Source of the DNA: Thiotrichales bacterium | Lineage (GTDB): Bacteria; Pseudomonadota; Gammaproteobacteria; Thiomicrospirales; Thiomicrospiraceae | Reading direction: 5' to 3' | DNA: 43,178 nt | Assembly (NCBI GenBank): GCA_016938655.1 | Contig: JAFGUG010000042.1 | Coordinates: forward strand, 1-43,178 | In this document: positions 1-10,366 of the stretch, one piece after another | How positions within the stretch are numbered: position 1 is the stretch's first letter | Layout of the letters: every line of letters begins with the position of its first letter | Position numbers and translations under genes: made by a program | Notes under the pieces: generated by a model | What the model saw: the letters and a program-made list of their open reading frames with translations, nothing else | Told to the model about the DNA's origin: nothing | The model's database searches: none

Positions 1-219
1 GCTATTCACACCTTTTAATTCATTTTTTAGACATTCAGCGTAATTATCAGGTTCTGAAAAATATAAATATAAGCCACTAAAAAATAATAGCAGTCCTGAA
101 AAAAAGAGAATAAATCTTTTATTGCCATCAGTTCTTTGTATAAAGCTAATCGAAAACAGCTCTGTTTTTAACGACAGTAGAATAACTAACATGCCAAAAA
201 AGATAAATAAGCTAAACAT
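1..219 (-). CDS. Small membrane protein, partial (runs off left edge)
   Basis: An open frame of 73 codons without a stop runs from an ATG at 219 leftward out of the window, so its C-terminus is missing. The start is preceded on the minus strand by AAGGA about ten bases upstream. The N-terminal part is very hydrophobic (MFSLFIFFGMLVILLSL), then a short polar stretch with QRTDGNKR, then a second hydrophobic segment (FILFFSGLLLFFSGLYLY) and a polar tail. This looks like a two-helix inner-membrane protein with a short charged loop. I do not recognise the family. The frame could also be a chance AT-rich reading, but the ribosome site and the two clean helices favour a real gene. Confidence 0.5.
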   Translation of the reverse strand, partial: MFSLFIFFGMLVILLSLKTELFSISFIQRTDGNKRFILFFSGLLLFFSGLYLYFSEPDNYAECLKNELKGVNS

Positions 220-2012
<1,793 letters not shown>

Positions 2013-2051
2013 TAACGTTTATCTCGTCTCTATAAGCGGCTACTACTGCGT

Positions 2052-2090
2052 TAGGAACGGTCGTGTACAAAAGTACACTCCCTTTTCCTA
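2052..2090. repeat. Nested inverted repeat after purB
   Basis: An inner perfect hairpin GTGTAC-AAAA-GTACAC (2063-2078) sits inside an outer pair TAGGAA (2052-2057) and TTCCTA (2085-2090). It has no T-tract and lies before the real purB terminator, so it looks like a dispersed intergenic repeat rather than a terminator. Only one copy is present in this window. Confidence 0.45.
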
Positions 2091-2155
2091 GCCTTGTATT
2101 AACCACTTCTAGAAAAGACCTAATTCGTTATTATTTCATCTGTTTTTACCGTTTT

Positions 2156-2193
2156 AAACCCACTTTCGCCTGACCAGGCCTGGTGGGTTTTTT
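2156..2193 (+). terminator. purB terminator with CAGGCCTG in the loop
   Basis: AAACCCAC (2156-2163) pairs with GTGGGTTT (2183-2190), followed by a T run to 2193. The loop carries the palindrome CAGGCCTG at 2175-2182, whose flanks make an inner ACCAGGCCTGGT self-complementary stem. Confidence 0.8.
2175..2182. repeat. CAGGCCTG palindrome copy 1
   Basis: Exact 8-bp palindrome, inside the purB terminator loop. Confidence 0.9.
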
Positions 2194-2229
2194 GTTGGTC
2201 ACCCTTAATTATTTTTTGAGAACCTTTTT

Positions 2230-3399
2230 ATGATTCAGTTTAACGACATTGATTTAAACACTTTTTTGGCGGATTACTGGCAGAAGAAGCCGTTAGTGAT
2301 TCGCGGTGCCCTGCCCGATTTTGAAACACCGGTTTCACCGGAAGAGTTAGCAGGCCTGTCTTTAGAGGACGAAGTGGAAAGCCGTATTGTGATTCAAAAA
2401 TCGGACACCGATTACCAATTGTTAAAAGGCCCATTTACCGAAGAGACGTATCAAGGTCTGCCTGAAGAGAATTGGACATTATTAGTACAAGGCATGGATC
2501 GCTTGGTTCCAGACGTAACTGACCTGCTAAATGACTTTGATTTTTTACCCCGCTGGCGAATTGATGACATTATGGTCAGCTACGCCACCAAAGGCGGTAA
2601 CGTTGGCCCGCACTTTGACCATTACGATGTGTTTTTGGTGCAAGCCGCCGGTAAACGTAACTGGAAACTGACGTCTCAAGATTGCTCTGAAGACAACTAC
2701 ATTCAAGGCGTTGACCTGCGTTTAATGAAAACCTTTAAGGTTGAAGAAGATTACGTTTTTGAAAAAGGCGACATTCTGTACATTCCACCCAAATGGGGAC
2801 ATCACGGTGTGGCATTGGACGACGAGTGCATGACCTATTCGGTTGGTTACCGAACGTATCGCGGCCAAGAGTTATGGGACAGCTTTGGTGACCACCTTTC
2901 AGAGATGAGCGCCTTTAAAGCCCTGTATTTAGACCCCACTTGGCAAGCCGGATTAAACCCAGGCGAAATTACCGATGCGGCAGCAGATCAAGCGCAAACT
3001 TTGTTAAAGTCGATTCTTGAAGACAAAACCTTAATGAAAACTTGGTTTGGACGTTTTGCCACGCAACTTGACCCCGTTGCGGCGCAACAACTTCCTGAAC
3101 CTTTAACCGAAGATGAAACGCCCGATATTGAAGACTTTATGGGTGCCTTGCAAGTGGAGCCGGGGTTAATTAAAGACCCAGTTTGTCGTTTTGCTTACAG
3201 CGAAGTCAACGGTGAAACCTTGCTGTATATCAACGGTGCGATCTGGGAGACCTTTGGGGCCTCTAATGCGTTTATGGCCAAACTAGCCAATCAGTCTTTC
3301 TTAATTCAAGACGAATTACTATTATGCGGTAATAACGAAGGCAATATTAAGTTGTTGTTTGATTTATGGAAATTGCAATATCTGGTGTTTATTGATTAA
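2230..3399 (+). CDS. roxA: JmjC/cupin ribosomal protein uL16 3-hydroxylase (RoxA/YcfD-like)
   Basis: This 389-residue protein belongs to the cupin-4/JmjC oxygenases that use Fe(II), O2 and 2-oxoglutarate to hydroxylate an arginine of ribosomal protein uL16. The iron site is visible: GPHFDHYDVFLVQ supplies His128 and Asp130, and PPKWGHHGV supplies the distal histidine at 191 or 192. The C-terminal third (about 290-389) fits the dimerisation/winged-helix part of YcfD-type enzymes. Its length is close to the 373 residues of E. coli YcfD. It lies 217 bases after purB, and proximity of these two genes is also seen in enterobacteria. The CAGGCCTG palindrome lies within codons for Leu-Ala-Gly-Leu near the N-terminus. 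The ribosome site is weak (TTGAG about nine bases before ATG). Confidence 0.88.
   Translation: MIQFNDIDLNTFLADYWQKKPLVIRGALPDFETPVSPEELAGLSLEDEVESRIVIQKSDTDYQLLKGPFTEETYQGLPEENWTLLVQGMDRLVPDVTDLLNDFDFLPRWRIDDIMVSYATKGGNVGPHFDHYDVFLVQAAGKRNWKLTSQDCSEDNYIQGVDLRLMKTFKVEEDYVFEKGDILYIPPKWGHHGVALDDECMTYSVGYRTYRGQELWDSFGDHLSEMSAFKALYLDPTWQAGLNPGEITDAAADQAQTLLKSILEDKTLMKTWFGRFATQLDPVAAQQLPEPLTEDETPDIEDFMGALQVEPGLIKDPVCRFAYSEVNGETLLYINGAIWETFGASNAFMAKLANQSFLIQDELLLCGNNEGNIKLLFDLWKLQYLVFID
2351..2358. repeat. CAGGCCTG palindrome copy 2
   Basis: Inside roxA, read in frame as Ala-Gly-Leu. Confidence 0.9.
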
Positions 3400-3511
3400 C
3401 CATTTAAAAGGTAAGTTTTTTACATAAACATTAAGTATCCCTCAACGTTTATCTATTTATAAAATTTATTAATTAAGTAATATAAATAGTGAACTTAAGG
3501 AGGTCAACGTT

Positions 3512-3778
3512 ATGAAAACTAAATCGAAAAATAAACTTTCTAATAGTTATCGGCTCGCAAACCTAAAGTTAACGGCAATTAGAAAGACCTTATTCAATCA
3601 CTGTATCAAACACATAAAGCACTTAGGCTGTCTTCCAAGTAAGTTTTCAGTTCTTTCATTAGATGCGAAACAGGAATTATTGGCTATTCCGCACAAGGAT
3701 TATCATCTATTTTTAAAAGCCAATGATTTAAAAAAATTACAAAAACTTCAACGCAACCACAGCATCTGTAACCTGTAA
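3512..3778 (+). CDS. Hypothetical 88-residue basic protein
   Basis: Function not recognised. The gene has an unusually strong ribosome site, AAGGAGGT at 3497-3504, seven bases before ATG, and its own strong terminator at 3804-3831, so it is probably expressed. The protein is rich in lysine, leucine, histidine and asparagine (starts MKTKSKNKLSNSYRLANLKL) with two cysteines in the first half and one near the end. It looks largely helical, and it has no signal peptide or membrane segment. The coding region is more AT-rich than its neighbours, which together with the lack of a recognised family may indicate a lineage-specific or acquired gene. It sits between roxA and a convergent peptidase gene. 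Confidence 0.65.
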   Translation: MKTKSKNKLSNSYRLANLKLTAIRKTLFNHCIKHIKHLGCLPSKFSVLSLDAKQELLAIPHKDYHLFLKANDLKKLQKLQRNHSICNL

Positions 3779-3803
3779 AATCTAAGTAACTCAGACAAAA
3801 AAA

Positions 3804-3831
3804 GGGGCTAATTTAAGTTAGCCCCTTTTTT
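3804..3831. terminator. Bidirectional terminator between convergent genes
   Basis: GGGGCTAA (3804-3811) and TTAGCCCC (3818-3825) form an 8-bp stem with a six-base loop, flanked by seven A's on the left and six T's on the right. It can end both the 88-residue gene (+) and the M16C peptidase gene (-). Confidence 0.9.
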
Positions 3832-3863
3832 ATATTCAAGATAGTTTATTCAATTAAGTTAAT

Positions 3864-6782
3864 CTAAAGTGTAAAGACTTCAAACCCTTTATCTTTGACT
3901 AAGTCAACCATGGCACTGCTCGTTAAGACCGCTTGCGAGGCATTGTCTTTAGACAGGTAACGCTCTGCCAACTGGCGTAACTCATCAACCGTGGTTGAGA
4001 TAACGCCTTGACGATAGGCCATACGCACATCATGAGTACGACCATATAAGGTTTGATAAAACGCCTTTTTAGCTTCGCCAGCCGGAGAGCCCGGTTTATC
4101 CATTGAACTAATCACATTCAAAATCGCTTCATCCACTTTGGCTTGCGTGGCATCGTTACTCATTAACCAATCTTTGGCACGTTTAAAGTCTTCAAACGTT
4201 TCCATTAATCGAGGGTCACGATACGAATAGAACACAAACGCCGCAGCTTCGGCATTAAAGCTGGCACCACCGCCGTAAGCGCCACCCTTCTCACGAATCG
4301 TTGAGTGTAAGAATCCATTACGCAAACACGCACCCAATACCGCTAACTTAGGCGCATCGGGATGGTCTGAGCTCACCGCAGGATAGGCACTGGCACAGAA
4401 GTTGACTTGCGTACTGGTTACCCAGGCCTGCCGAATTTGCTGATTCGTGGCTTCAATGCTAAAACCATCGGTATGGCTTGGCGCTTGCTGAATGGATTGC
4501 CATGCGGTTTTCATGCCATCCATTGAAGCCGAGTAGCTGTGTTCATCGGCGACCAATAAACCTTGTTTAGGCGCGTCACATAACTTGTTTTGAATGGTTT
4601 TTAAGTCATCGGCAAACGACTCTAATGCCGCCTTGTCTTTGAGCTTGTCATTGAATTTTTTAACAAATTGAATACCGGCAAACCCACTGCGATCAAATTT
4701 CCATTTAGCCGCCGCCGTCATGTTTTGGGTGGCCGCCATCATCGCATGACCATGGCCATTGCCGGTGATACCGTGATCGACACTGGCACGAATCTGCCCA
4801 ACCAAGTCTTTTAAGCGACTCATCTCATCAAAACGCGCCGTATATAGGGTATCTTCAATCAACTCGGCCATCGCTTGCTGATTACTGGCTAAGGCTTTAG
4901 ACGAAACGATATAGTGACTATGGTAATCGGTCGAAGAACCAATCTTAGAGTGAATGGCTGAACGTGCCGATAACCCACCCGAAACCGCTGCCTGATGCGA
5001 TTGCGTTTCAAGGTAGTCACGGCCCGCGCTGCCCACTTCGGTTAAACAACTGTTAAACAACGGTAAAATCGCTTTTTCGTGTTCGGATAAATGCGGTAAA
5101 TCAATCAAAACCTGCTCATACACAATCCCGTTGGTTCCACACACGTAACCGGTTAAGGGTAAGTGACCAATGGTTTCGGATTGACCGTCAATAATATTAA
5201 TTTCCGCCGGAATATCATCTTTAGTGACTTCTGGCAGAATATCGGGGTCATCAATCTCCTCTTGGCGGGCTTCTAAAGCAAACGCTTGGTCGATAATCGC
5301 TTGTTTTTCAGAATCCGACAGGCCTGCTTGAATTTCTGCTAATTTGGCTTTTTCGGCATCCTCTTCGCGTTTAGAGAGTTCGGTGTCCGGTGCCATGGTT
5401 AAGCGCACTTGATGGGTGTTTTCCAATAACCAAGTTTTTACTAAGTTAGGAATAAACTGCGGGTCTTGAATCTCTTGCTCAAGCTCCTTTAACGCCACAT
5501 CCACATCTAATAGTGCAATCGGATCTCCATCGTGCAATGCACCCGGTAGCGCATGTAAAATCAGCTGTAAGCCATACGGGTAGCTGTCACCACCCACTTC
5601 ACGTTGCGACAACTCTAATTGATGCAACATGGCTTGCAATTGGCTCAACTCAACGCCCTCATCGGCAATGCGCTTGAGTTCATTCATAATTAAATTTTCA
5701 ACGGCTTGCGCGTGTTCAAGCTCAGACCCTTGTACACCCACCACAAACACCATCTCTTTATTCGACTCTTCTAAGCCACAAAGCGGCGAAGGTGCGGTCG
5801 CTAGGTCGGTATTTTCTAACACCATACGCAATGGCGAAGCACTGTTATCCAACAGAACGGAAGAGAGTAAGTGGCCTTTTAGCACCTCTTTTGGGTCTTT
5901 GTTCTCACCTAATAACCAACCCAAGACAATGTGGGTTTTTTGAGTAGTATCTTCCTCATCCAACACATACACATCGTTAACTTGTTGCGGTTCAGAAAAA
6001 CGCTCTTCCAAGCCAACATGCACTTGTGGAACGGGCGTTTCAAAACGACTCAAACCGAGTTCTTCAAACTGCGTTTGATGCTCAAACGCCGTAACATCAC
6101 CATAAGTCATAAATACGGCGTTTGATGGGTGATAGTGTGCCTTGTGAAAATCAACCAGTTGCTGATGCGATAGGTTTGGAATATCGACCGGCTCACCACC
6201 ACTGTTGTAGTGATAAGTGTTGGTTGGATAAATAGCACTGGTCATGGCTTGCCACAAACGCGAAACCGGCGAACTCATGGCCCCTTTCATCTCGTTAAAA
6301 ACCACGCCTTTGTAAGTTAAAGGCGAATTAGGATTATCCATCTCTTCAAACTCAAAGCGGTGACCCTCTTGGGCAAAATCCAGCGCGTCTAAGTTCGGGA
6401 AAAAGACCGCATCCATATACACTTGCAGTAAGTTCTGAAAGTCTTTACGGTTTTGGGTCGCAAACGGGTAGGCCGTCCAGTCGCTAGAGGTAAAAGCGTT
6501 CATAAAGGTGTTCAGTGAACGACGAATCATCATAAAGAATGGGTCACGAACCGGATACTTTTCACTGCCGCACAGTACCGTGTGTTCCAGAATATGCGCC
6601 ACCCCAGTCGAATCCATTGGCACGGTCCGTAACGCCACCAAAAAAACATTTTGTGGGTCATCCGCTGCCAAGTGATAGTGCGTGGCACCGGTTTTTTTAT
6701 GCACATACTGCTCAACCGTTAGGCTAAGGGTTTCAATGGTGTGTTGACCTATAAACTCAAATGCGGAATGGGCTTTTGACAT
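3864..6782 (-). CDS. M16C-family zinc metallopeptidase (PreP-like)
   Basis: The 972-residue protein is a pitrilysin/insulinase-clan peptidase of the M16C (presequence protease, PreP) subfamily, which degrades short unstructured peptides in a closed chamber. The inverted zinc motif HILEH is at residues 63-67 (His63, catalytic Glu66, His67). The third ligand is probably Glu164 in VVFNEMKGAM, at the same 97-residue spacing as in human PreP. The catalytic domain is followed by an M16C-associated middle region with acidic coiled-coil-like sequence (about 470-530) and an inactive second half ending in a KGGAYGGGASF-type glycine segment. No signal peptide is seen, so it is likely cytoplasmic. It is a single-gene unit facing a convergent gene. 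Two CAGGCCTG copies lie inside. Confidence 0.92.
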   Translation of the reverse strand: MSKAHSAFEFIGQHTIETLSLTVEQYVHKKTGATHYHLAADDPQNVFLVALRTVPMDSTGVAHILEHTVLCGSEKYPVRDPFFMMIRRSLNTFMNAFTSSDWTAYPFATQNRKDFQNLLQVYMDAVFFPNLDALDFAQEGHRFEFEEMDNPNSPLTYKGVVFNEMKGAMSSPVSRLWQAMTSAIYPTNTYHYNSGGEPVDIPNLSHQQLVDFHKAHYHPSNAVFMTYGDVTAFEHQTQFEELGLSRFETPVPQVHVGLEERFSEPQQVNDVYVLDEEDTTQKTHIVLGWLLGENKDPKEVLKGHLLSSVLLDNSASPLRMVLENTDLATAPSPLCGLEESNKEMVFVVGVQGSELEHAQAVENLIMNELKRIADEGVELSQLQAMLHQLELSQREVGGDSYPYGLQLILHALPGALHDGDPIALLDVDVALKELEQEIQDPQFIPNLVKTWLLENTHQVRLTMAPDTELSKREEDAEKAKLAEIQAGLSDSEKQAIIDQAFALEARQEEIDDPDILPEVTKDDIPAEINIIDGQSETIGHLPLTGYVCGTNGIVYEQVLIDLPHLSEHEKAILPLFNSCLTEVGSAGRDYLETQSHQAAVSGGLSARSAIHSKIGSSTDYHSHYIVSSKALASNQQAMAELIEDTLYTARFDEMSRLKDLVGQIRASVDHGITGNGHGHAMMAATQNMTAAAKWKFDRSGFAGIQFVKKFNDKLKDKAALESFADDLKTIQNKLCDAPKQGLLVADEHSYSASMDGMKTAWQSIQQAPSHTDGFSIEATNQQIRQAWVTSTQVNFCASAYPAVSSDHPDAPKLAVLGACLRNGFLHSTIREKGGAYGGGASFNAEAAAFVFYSYRDPRLMETFEDFKRAKDWLMSNDATQAKVDEAILNVISSMDKPGSPAGEAKKAFYQTLYGRTHDVRMAYRQGVISTTVDELRQLAERYLSKDNASQAVLTSSAMVDLVKDKGFEVFTL
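4423..4430. repeat. CAGGCCTG palindrome copy 3
   Basis: Inside the M16C peptidase gene, read as Gln-Ala-Trp, a different frame from most coding copies. Confidence 0.9.
5319..5326. repeat. CAGGCCTG palindrome copy 4
   Basis: Inside the M16C peptidase gene, read as Ala-Gly-Leu in the variable middle region. Confidence 0.9.
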
Positions 6783-6921
6783 TACGTTTCCTATCGTTAG
6801 ATTCTTTGAATGTTTGTAATTTTATGAATTCTGTTTGGTATTCGATAAACTGTACAACTATTCTATCGGATTATTTGTACCTAGGTTTTATAGTGCTAAA
6901 AACCATAAATACAAGTGCAAA

Positions 6922-6946
6922 AAAAAGGCCAACGAGTGGCCTTTTT
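6922..6946 (-). terminator. pnp terminator
   Basis: GGCCA/TGGCC stem (6927-6931 and 6937-6941) with a five-base loop, flanked by A and T runs on the two sides. It lies just after the pnp stop codon on the minus strand and gives the T-tract needed for minus-strand termination. Confidence 0.85.
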
Positions 6947-6964
6947 AATTATCTTTAATGCGGC

Positions 6965-9055
6965 TTATTTATCCGCTTCTTTCATAGAAAGTTTTACACG
7001 TCCTTGCTTATCAACTTCCGTTAATTTCACACGAATCGCTTGCCCATCTTTCAGGTAGTCTTCAACGTTCTCAACACGCTCTTCAGCGATTTGAGAAACG
7101 TGAACCAAACCTTCACGACCAGGCATATAGGCTACGAAGGCGCCAAAATCAACAATCTTTTTAACCACCGCATCGTAGGTTTTACCAATTTCTGGTTCTG
7201 CGGTAATTTCACTAATACGTCTAATCGCTTCTGCAGAAGCCGCATCATCAGAAGATGAAATTTTAACGTTTCCTTCATCATCAATCTCAATCACACAACC
7301 GGTTTCTTCAGTTAATGCACGAATAGTCGCGCCACCTTTACCGATGATTTCACGAACCTTTTCAGCTTTCACTTTAATCATCGTGAAACGCGGTGCTGTA
7401 GAAGCAACGGCTTGATTAGACGATTGAATGGCCGTTGCCATTGATTCAAGAATCGTTAAACGACCCGCTTTGGCTTGCTCTAGCGCAATGCTCATAATCT
7501 CTTCGGTAATACCGGTAATTTTGATGTCCATCTGAAGAGCGGTAACACCCTGCTCGGTTCCGGCAACTTTAAAGTCCATATCACCCAAGTGATCTTCATC
7601 GCCTAAAATATCAGACAGGACTGCAAAACCAGACTCTTCTTTGATAAGCCCCATTGCAATACCCGCAATCGGCGCAGCAATGGGCACACCTGCGTGCATC
7701 AATGACATAGACGTACCACAAACCGAAGCCATTGAACTTGAACCGTTAGATTCCGTAATTTCAGAAACCACACGAATCGTGTATGGAAACTCTTCCGCAG
7801 TTGGCAATAAAGCCGCCACACCGCGACGCGCCAACATACCATGACCAATCTCACGACGACCTGGCATACCCACACGACCACACTCACCCACAGAAAATGG
7901 AGGAAAGTTGTAATGCAACATGAAACGATCGTGATAAGAACCGGTTAAATCGTCAACAATTTTAGCGTCACGCTCGGTTCCTAGGGTAGTCACCACCAAC
8001 GCCTGAGTTTCACCACGGGTAAACAAAGCAGAACCGTGAACTTGTGGTAACACACCCACTTTACACGTGACTTGGCGAACAGTTTTTCCATCACGACCAT
8101 CAATACGGGGTTCGCCTGCGATGACGCGACCACGAACGATGTCTTTTTGCAGTTCACCAAACATGATGTAGATGTCTTTGGTGTCATAGCCGGTTGGGTT
8201 TTCATCAGAGACAGCTAAGGCATTCATCGCTTTCTCTTTTGCCGCATCCAAAGCGGTGTAACGCTCCATCTTGTCAGCAATGCTATAAGCGGTTTCAACG
8301 TCTGCACGAATCAGATCAAATACCGCTGTTTTTAGTTCAACATTCTCTTCTTCTGCTTGCCAATCCCAAGTCGGTTTACCGGCTTCAGCGGCAAATTCGG
8401 CAATCGCATCAATCGCTACTTGCATCGCTTTATGACCAAACATAACCGCCCCTAACATCACCTCTTCTGGCAATTCAGCGGCTTCTGATTCAACCATCAA
8501 CACCGCATCTTTGGTTCCGGCAACACTTAATTCTAAGTCAGAGGTTTGTAAGCTCTCTGCACTTGGGTTTAATAGGTATTGGTCATCACGGTAACCAACA
8601 ATCGCCGCACCAATTGGGCCATCAAAAGGAATACCAGAGATGGCAAGTGCCGCAGACGTTCCTAACATGGCTGCTACTTCGGTACCGACCTCATTATCCA
8701 ACGCAACAACGGTTGCAATCACTTGCACCTCGTTTTTAAACCCTTTAGGAAATAATGGACGAATTGGACGGTCGATTAAACGTGAGATAAGGGTCTCTTT
8801 TTCAGAAGGACGCGCTTCACGCTTTAAAAAACCACCTGGGATTTTTCCAGCCGCGTAGGCCTTTTCTTGATAGTTAACCGTTAAAGGGAAAAAAGCTTGC
8901 CCCTCTTTGGCCGATCTATCACCTACTACGGTGACTAAAATACGGGTATTCCCCATTCCGATCATTACTGCACCGTCAGCTTGACGCGCAATTTCGCCGG
9001 TTTCTAGCGTTACTTGTTGATCACCGTACTGAAAAGACTTTGTAATCTTAGCCAT
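6965..9055 (-). CDS. pnp: Polyribonucleotide nucleotidyltransferase (PNPase)
   Basis: PNPase degrades RNA 3' to 5' by phosphorolysis and is a trimeric part of the RNA degradosome. The 696-residue protein shows two RNase PH domains (about 1-220 and 310-540), a KH domain with the [15 protein letters not shown] motif around residue 565, and a C-terminal S1 domain ([20 protein letters not shown], about 620-690). The start is supported by AAGGA upstream of ATG. It follows rpsO as in most Gammaproteobacteria. A perfect 15-bp hairpin lies 42-97 bases before the start, where E. coli pnp has its RNase III-dependent autoregulatory stem. Several six-frame shadows overlap it and are not genes. Confidence 0.97.
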   Translation of the reverse strand: MAKITKSFQYGDQQVTLETGEIARQADGAVMIGMGNTRILVTVVGDRSAKEGQAFFPLTVNYQEKAYAAGKIPGGFLKREARPSEKETLISRLIDRPIRPLFPKGFKNEVQVIATVVALDNEVGTEVAAMLGTSAALAISGIPFDGPIGAAIVGYRDDQYLLNPSAESLQTSDLELSVAGTKDAVLMVESEAAELPEEVMLGAVMFGHKAMQVAIDAIAEFAAEAGKPTWDWQAEEENVELKTAVFDLIRADVETAYSIADKMERYTALDAAKEKAMNALAVSDENPTGYDTKDIYIMFGELQKDIVRGRVIAGEPRIDGRDGKTVRQVTCKVGVLPQVHGSALFTRGETQALVVTTLGTERDAKIVDDLTGSYHDRFMLHYNFPPFSVGECGRVGMPGRREIGHGMLARRGVAALLPTAEEFPYTIRVVSEITESNGSSSMASVCGTSMSLMHAGVPIAAPIAGIAMGLIKEESGFAVLSDILGDEDHLGDMDFKVAGTEQGVTALQMDIKITGITEEIMSIALEQAKAGRLTILESMATAIQSSNQAVASTAPRFTMIKVKAEKVREIIGKGGATIRALTEETGCVIEIDDEGNVKISSSDDAASAEAIRRISEITAEPEIGKTYDAVVKKIVDFGAFVAYMPGREGLVHVSQIAEERVENVEDYLKDGQAIRVKLTEVDKQGRVKLSMKEADK

Positions 9056-9096
9056 GAAACATCCTTTTGATTCGTTATTCGTCCTAGTCAGGCTGA

Positions 9097-9152
9097 AACC
9101 TGAATCCCTAAATAAACACTCGTAAACAGAGATTCACTTAGGGATTCAGGTT
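9097..9152 (-). promoter_or_regulatory. Long leader hairpin upstream of pnp (candidate RNase III/PNPase autoregulatory stem)
   Basis: AACCTGAATCCCTAA (9097-9111) and TTAGGGATTCAGGTT (9138-9152) form a perfect 15-bp stem around a 26-base loop. It sits in the rpsO-pnp intergenic region, 42 bases before the pnp start and after the rpsO terminator. It has no T-tract, so it is not a terminator. In E. coli a comparable leader stem is cut by RNase III and trimmed by PNPase for autoregulation; the same role here is inferred from position. Confidence 0.65.
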
Positions 9153-9304
9153 CAATGGTTTGCAGTTACTGACGGACAGTTTTAAAAGCAGATAAAGTCG
9201 ATTATTCTACTCTTTCTTTTTAGCCATTACACCTGTAAACCGCAAAAGTTTAAGACTTATTCGTATTCACTGACTGCCTTGCATCAGAAATAAATTTTAG
9301 GCAA

Positions 9305-9328
9305 AAAAAAACCCTGCAATGCAGGGTT
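9305..9328 (-). terminator. rpsO terminator
   Basis: AACCCTG (9310-9316) pairs with CAGGGTT (9322-9328). On the minus strand this is followed by a run of T's (the A run at 9303-9311 on the plus strand). It lies 22 bases after the rpsO stop and probably partly isolates rpsO from pnp. Confidence 0.85.
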
Positions 9329-9349
9329 CTTTTCTTCAATTGTTTTGGA

Positions 9350-9616
9350 TTACTTACGTAGACCAAGACGCTTGATGATGCTTAGGTATCTTTCACCGTC
9401 TTTCTTGTGGATATAATCCAAAAGCTTACGACGACGAGAAACTAAACGCAATAAACCAGTACGTGAATGGTTGTCTTGCTTGTGTGTTTTGAAGTGCTCA
9501 GTAAGGTACTTAATACGGCCTGTCAAAAGTGCGATTTGTACTTCTGGTGAACCTGTATCACCTTCTTTAGTTGCGTATTCTGCAACGATTTTAGCTTTAA
9601 CTTCTGCGTCAAACAT
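9350..9616 (-). CDS. rpsO: 30S ribosomal protein S15
   Basis: The 88-residue protein is the usual length for S15, a primary rRNA-binding protein of the 30S platform that contacts the central domain of 16S rRNA. Recognisable family segments include [37 protein letters not shown] and [11 protein letters not shown]. It is followed by its own terminator and then pnp, the classic arrangement. The leader (9617-9687) is long enough for a translational operator, but I cannot identify the pseudoknot by eye. A consensus -10 box at 9688-9693 suggests an own promoter. Confidence 0.98.
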   Translation of the reverse strand: MFDAEVKAKIVAEYATKEGDTGSPEVQIALLTGRIKYLTEHFKTHKQDNHSRTGLLRLVSRRRKLLDYIHKKDGERYLSIIKRLGLRK

Positions 9617-9687
9617 ACTGTACTCTCCAATGGATCGGTTTTAATAAAAAACAATCTCCACAACCGATGATAGAAATTGAATGGAGT

Positions 9688-9715
9688 ATTATACGGACTT
9701 TACTTAAAAACACAA
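9688..9715 (-). promoter_or_regulatory. Putative rpsO promoter
   Basis: On the minus strand a perfect TATAAT (9688-9693) lies about 72 bases before the rpsO start. A weak -35, TTGTGT (9710-9715), lies 16 bases further upstream and overlaps the preceding terminator stem. Confidence 0.5.
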
Positions 9716-9748
9716 ACGCCTTTTGCAGATAATAACAAAAGGCGTTTG
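9713..9748 (-). terminator. Terminator after the cyclic-nucleotide-binding-domain gene
   Basis: CAAACGCCTTTTG (9713-9725) and CAAAAGGCGTTTG (9736-9748) form a perfect 13-bp stem with a ten-base loop. On the minus strand it is followed by GTGTTTTT. It ends the rimP-to-CNMP transcript and precedes the rpsO promoter. Confidence 0.8.
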
Positions 9749-9782
9749 CATTTAAAATTCAACAGCTTAGATAAACTAAAGA

Positions 9783-10274
9783 TTAGTGACGACCAAAACC
9801 GTGAACGTAATGTTCAAGTGCGTTAATGTCATCTCCCATGTGACGAATCAAGTTATCTAAACTGACAATGGCATTTTCTAAAATGTTAACCGCAATGTAA
9901 GGCTCTTCGACCTTTAAGCGGTCATACATTGGACGGGTTAAAATCAACATCTTCACGCCTTTTTTAGTGGCCGACATACGCAAGTTTCTTGGCTTACGAT
10001 CGAAGAAAGACATTTCACCCACGAGAGAACCTTCTTTTTGTTTACCCACTTCAGCTTCATCAACGCCTACACCACTGGTAAACTCAACTTTTCCTTGTAA
10101 AACAAAGCCTAAAAAATCCCCCACCTCGCCCGAGTCAGATAGGATTTCACCACCTGTGTAATCTTTTTCTTGTAAGTAAGCGGTCAATTTTGCAACATCA
10201 CTCTTAATTAAGGATTCACAAATTTGATGTGTTTGGAAATAGTCAAAAAGTTCGTTTGCAGAAACCGTTTTCAT
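9783..10274 (-). CDS. Stand-alone cyclic nucleotide-binding (CAP_ED) domain protein
   Basis: The 163-residue protein is essentially one cyclic-nucleotide-binding beta-barrel: GGEILSDSGEVGDFLGFVLQGKVEF (shown here in short form as the GDFLGFVLQGKVEF core) followed by a phosphate-binding-cassette-like GEMSFFDRKPRNLRM. There is no helix-turn-helix after the C-terminal helix, so it is not a Crp/Fnr-type DNA-binding regulator by itself. A histidine-containing tail (HYVHGFGRH) ends the protein. It is the last gene of the rimP-nusA-infB-rbfA-truB cluster, 92 bases after the methyltransferase fusion. The ligand (cAMP, c-di-GMP or none) and partner are unknown. The start has a GAGGG ribosome site. Confidence 0.85.
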   Translation of the reverse strand: MKTVSANELFDYFQTHQICESLIKSDVAKLTAYLQEKDYTGGEILSDSGEVGDFLGFVLQGKVEFTSGVGVDEAEVGKQKEGSLVGEMSFFDRKPRNLRMSATKKGVKMLILTRPMYDRLKVEEPYIAVNILENAIVSLDNLIRHMGDDINALEHYVHGFGRH

Positions 10275-10366
10275 AGGGCCCTCTTTATGTGTTCTAAGGC
10301 AAATTGCTGTGCATGTTTTAAATTAACATTCAATCAAGCAGGTAATTTTTGCGTTTAAATAAAATG

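Noticed and set aside
6852..6880. GTACAA...TTGTAC inverted repeat between the peptidase and pnp
   Set aside because: Six-base arms 17 bases apart in an AT-rich spacer, expected by chance.
6761..6958. Plus-strand frame of 65 codons between the M16C peptidase and pnp
   Set aside because: It overlaps the peptidase start and the pnp terminator, has no ribosome site and no recognisable protein.
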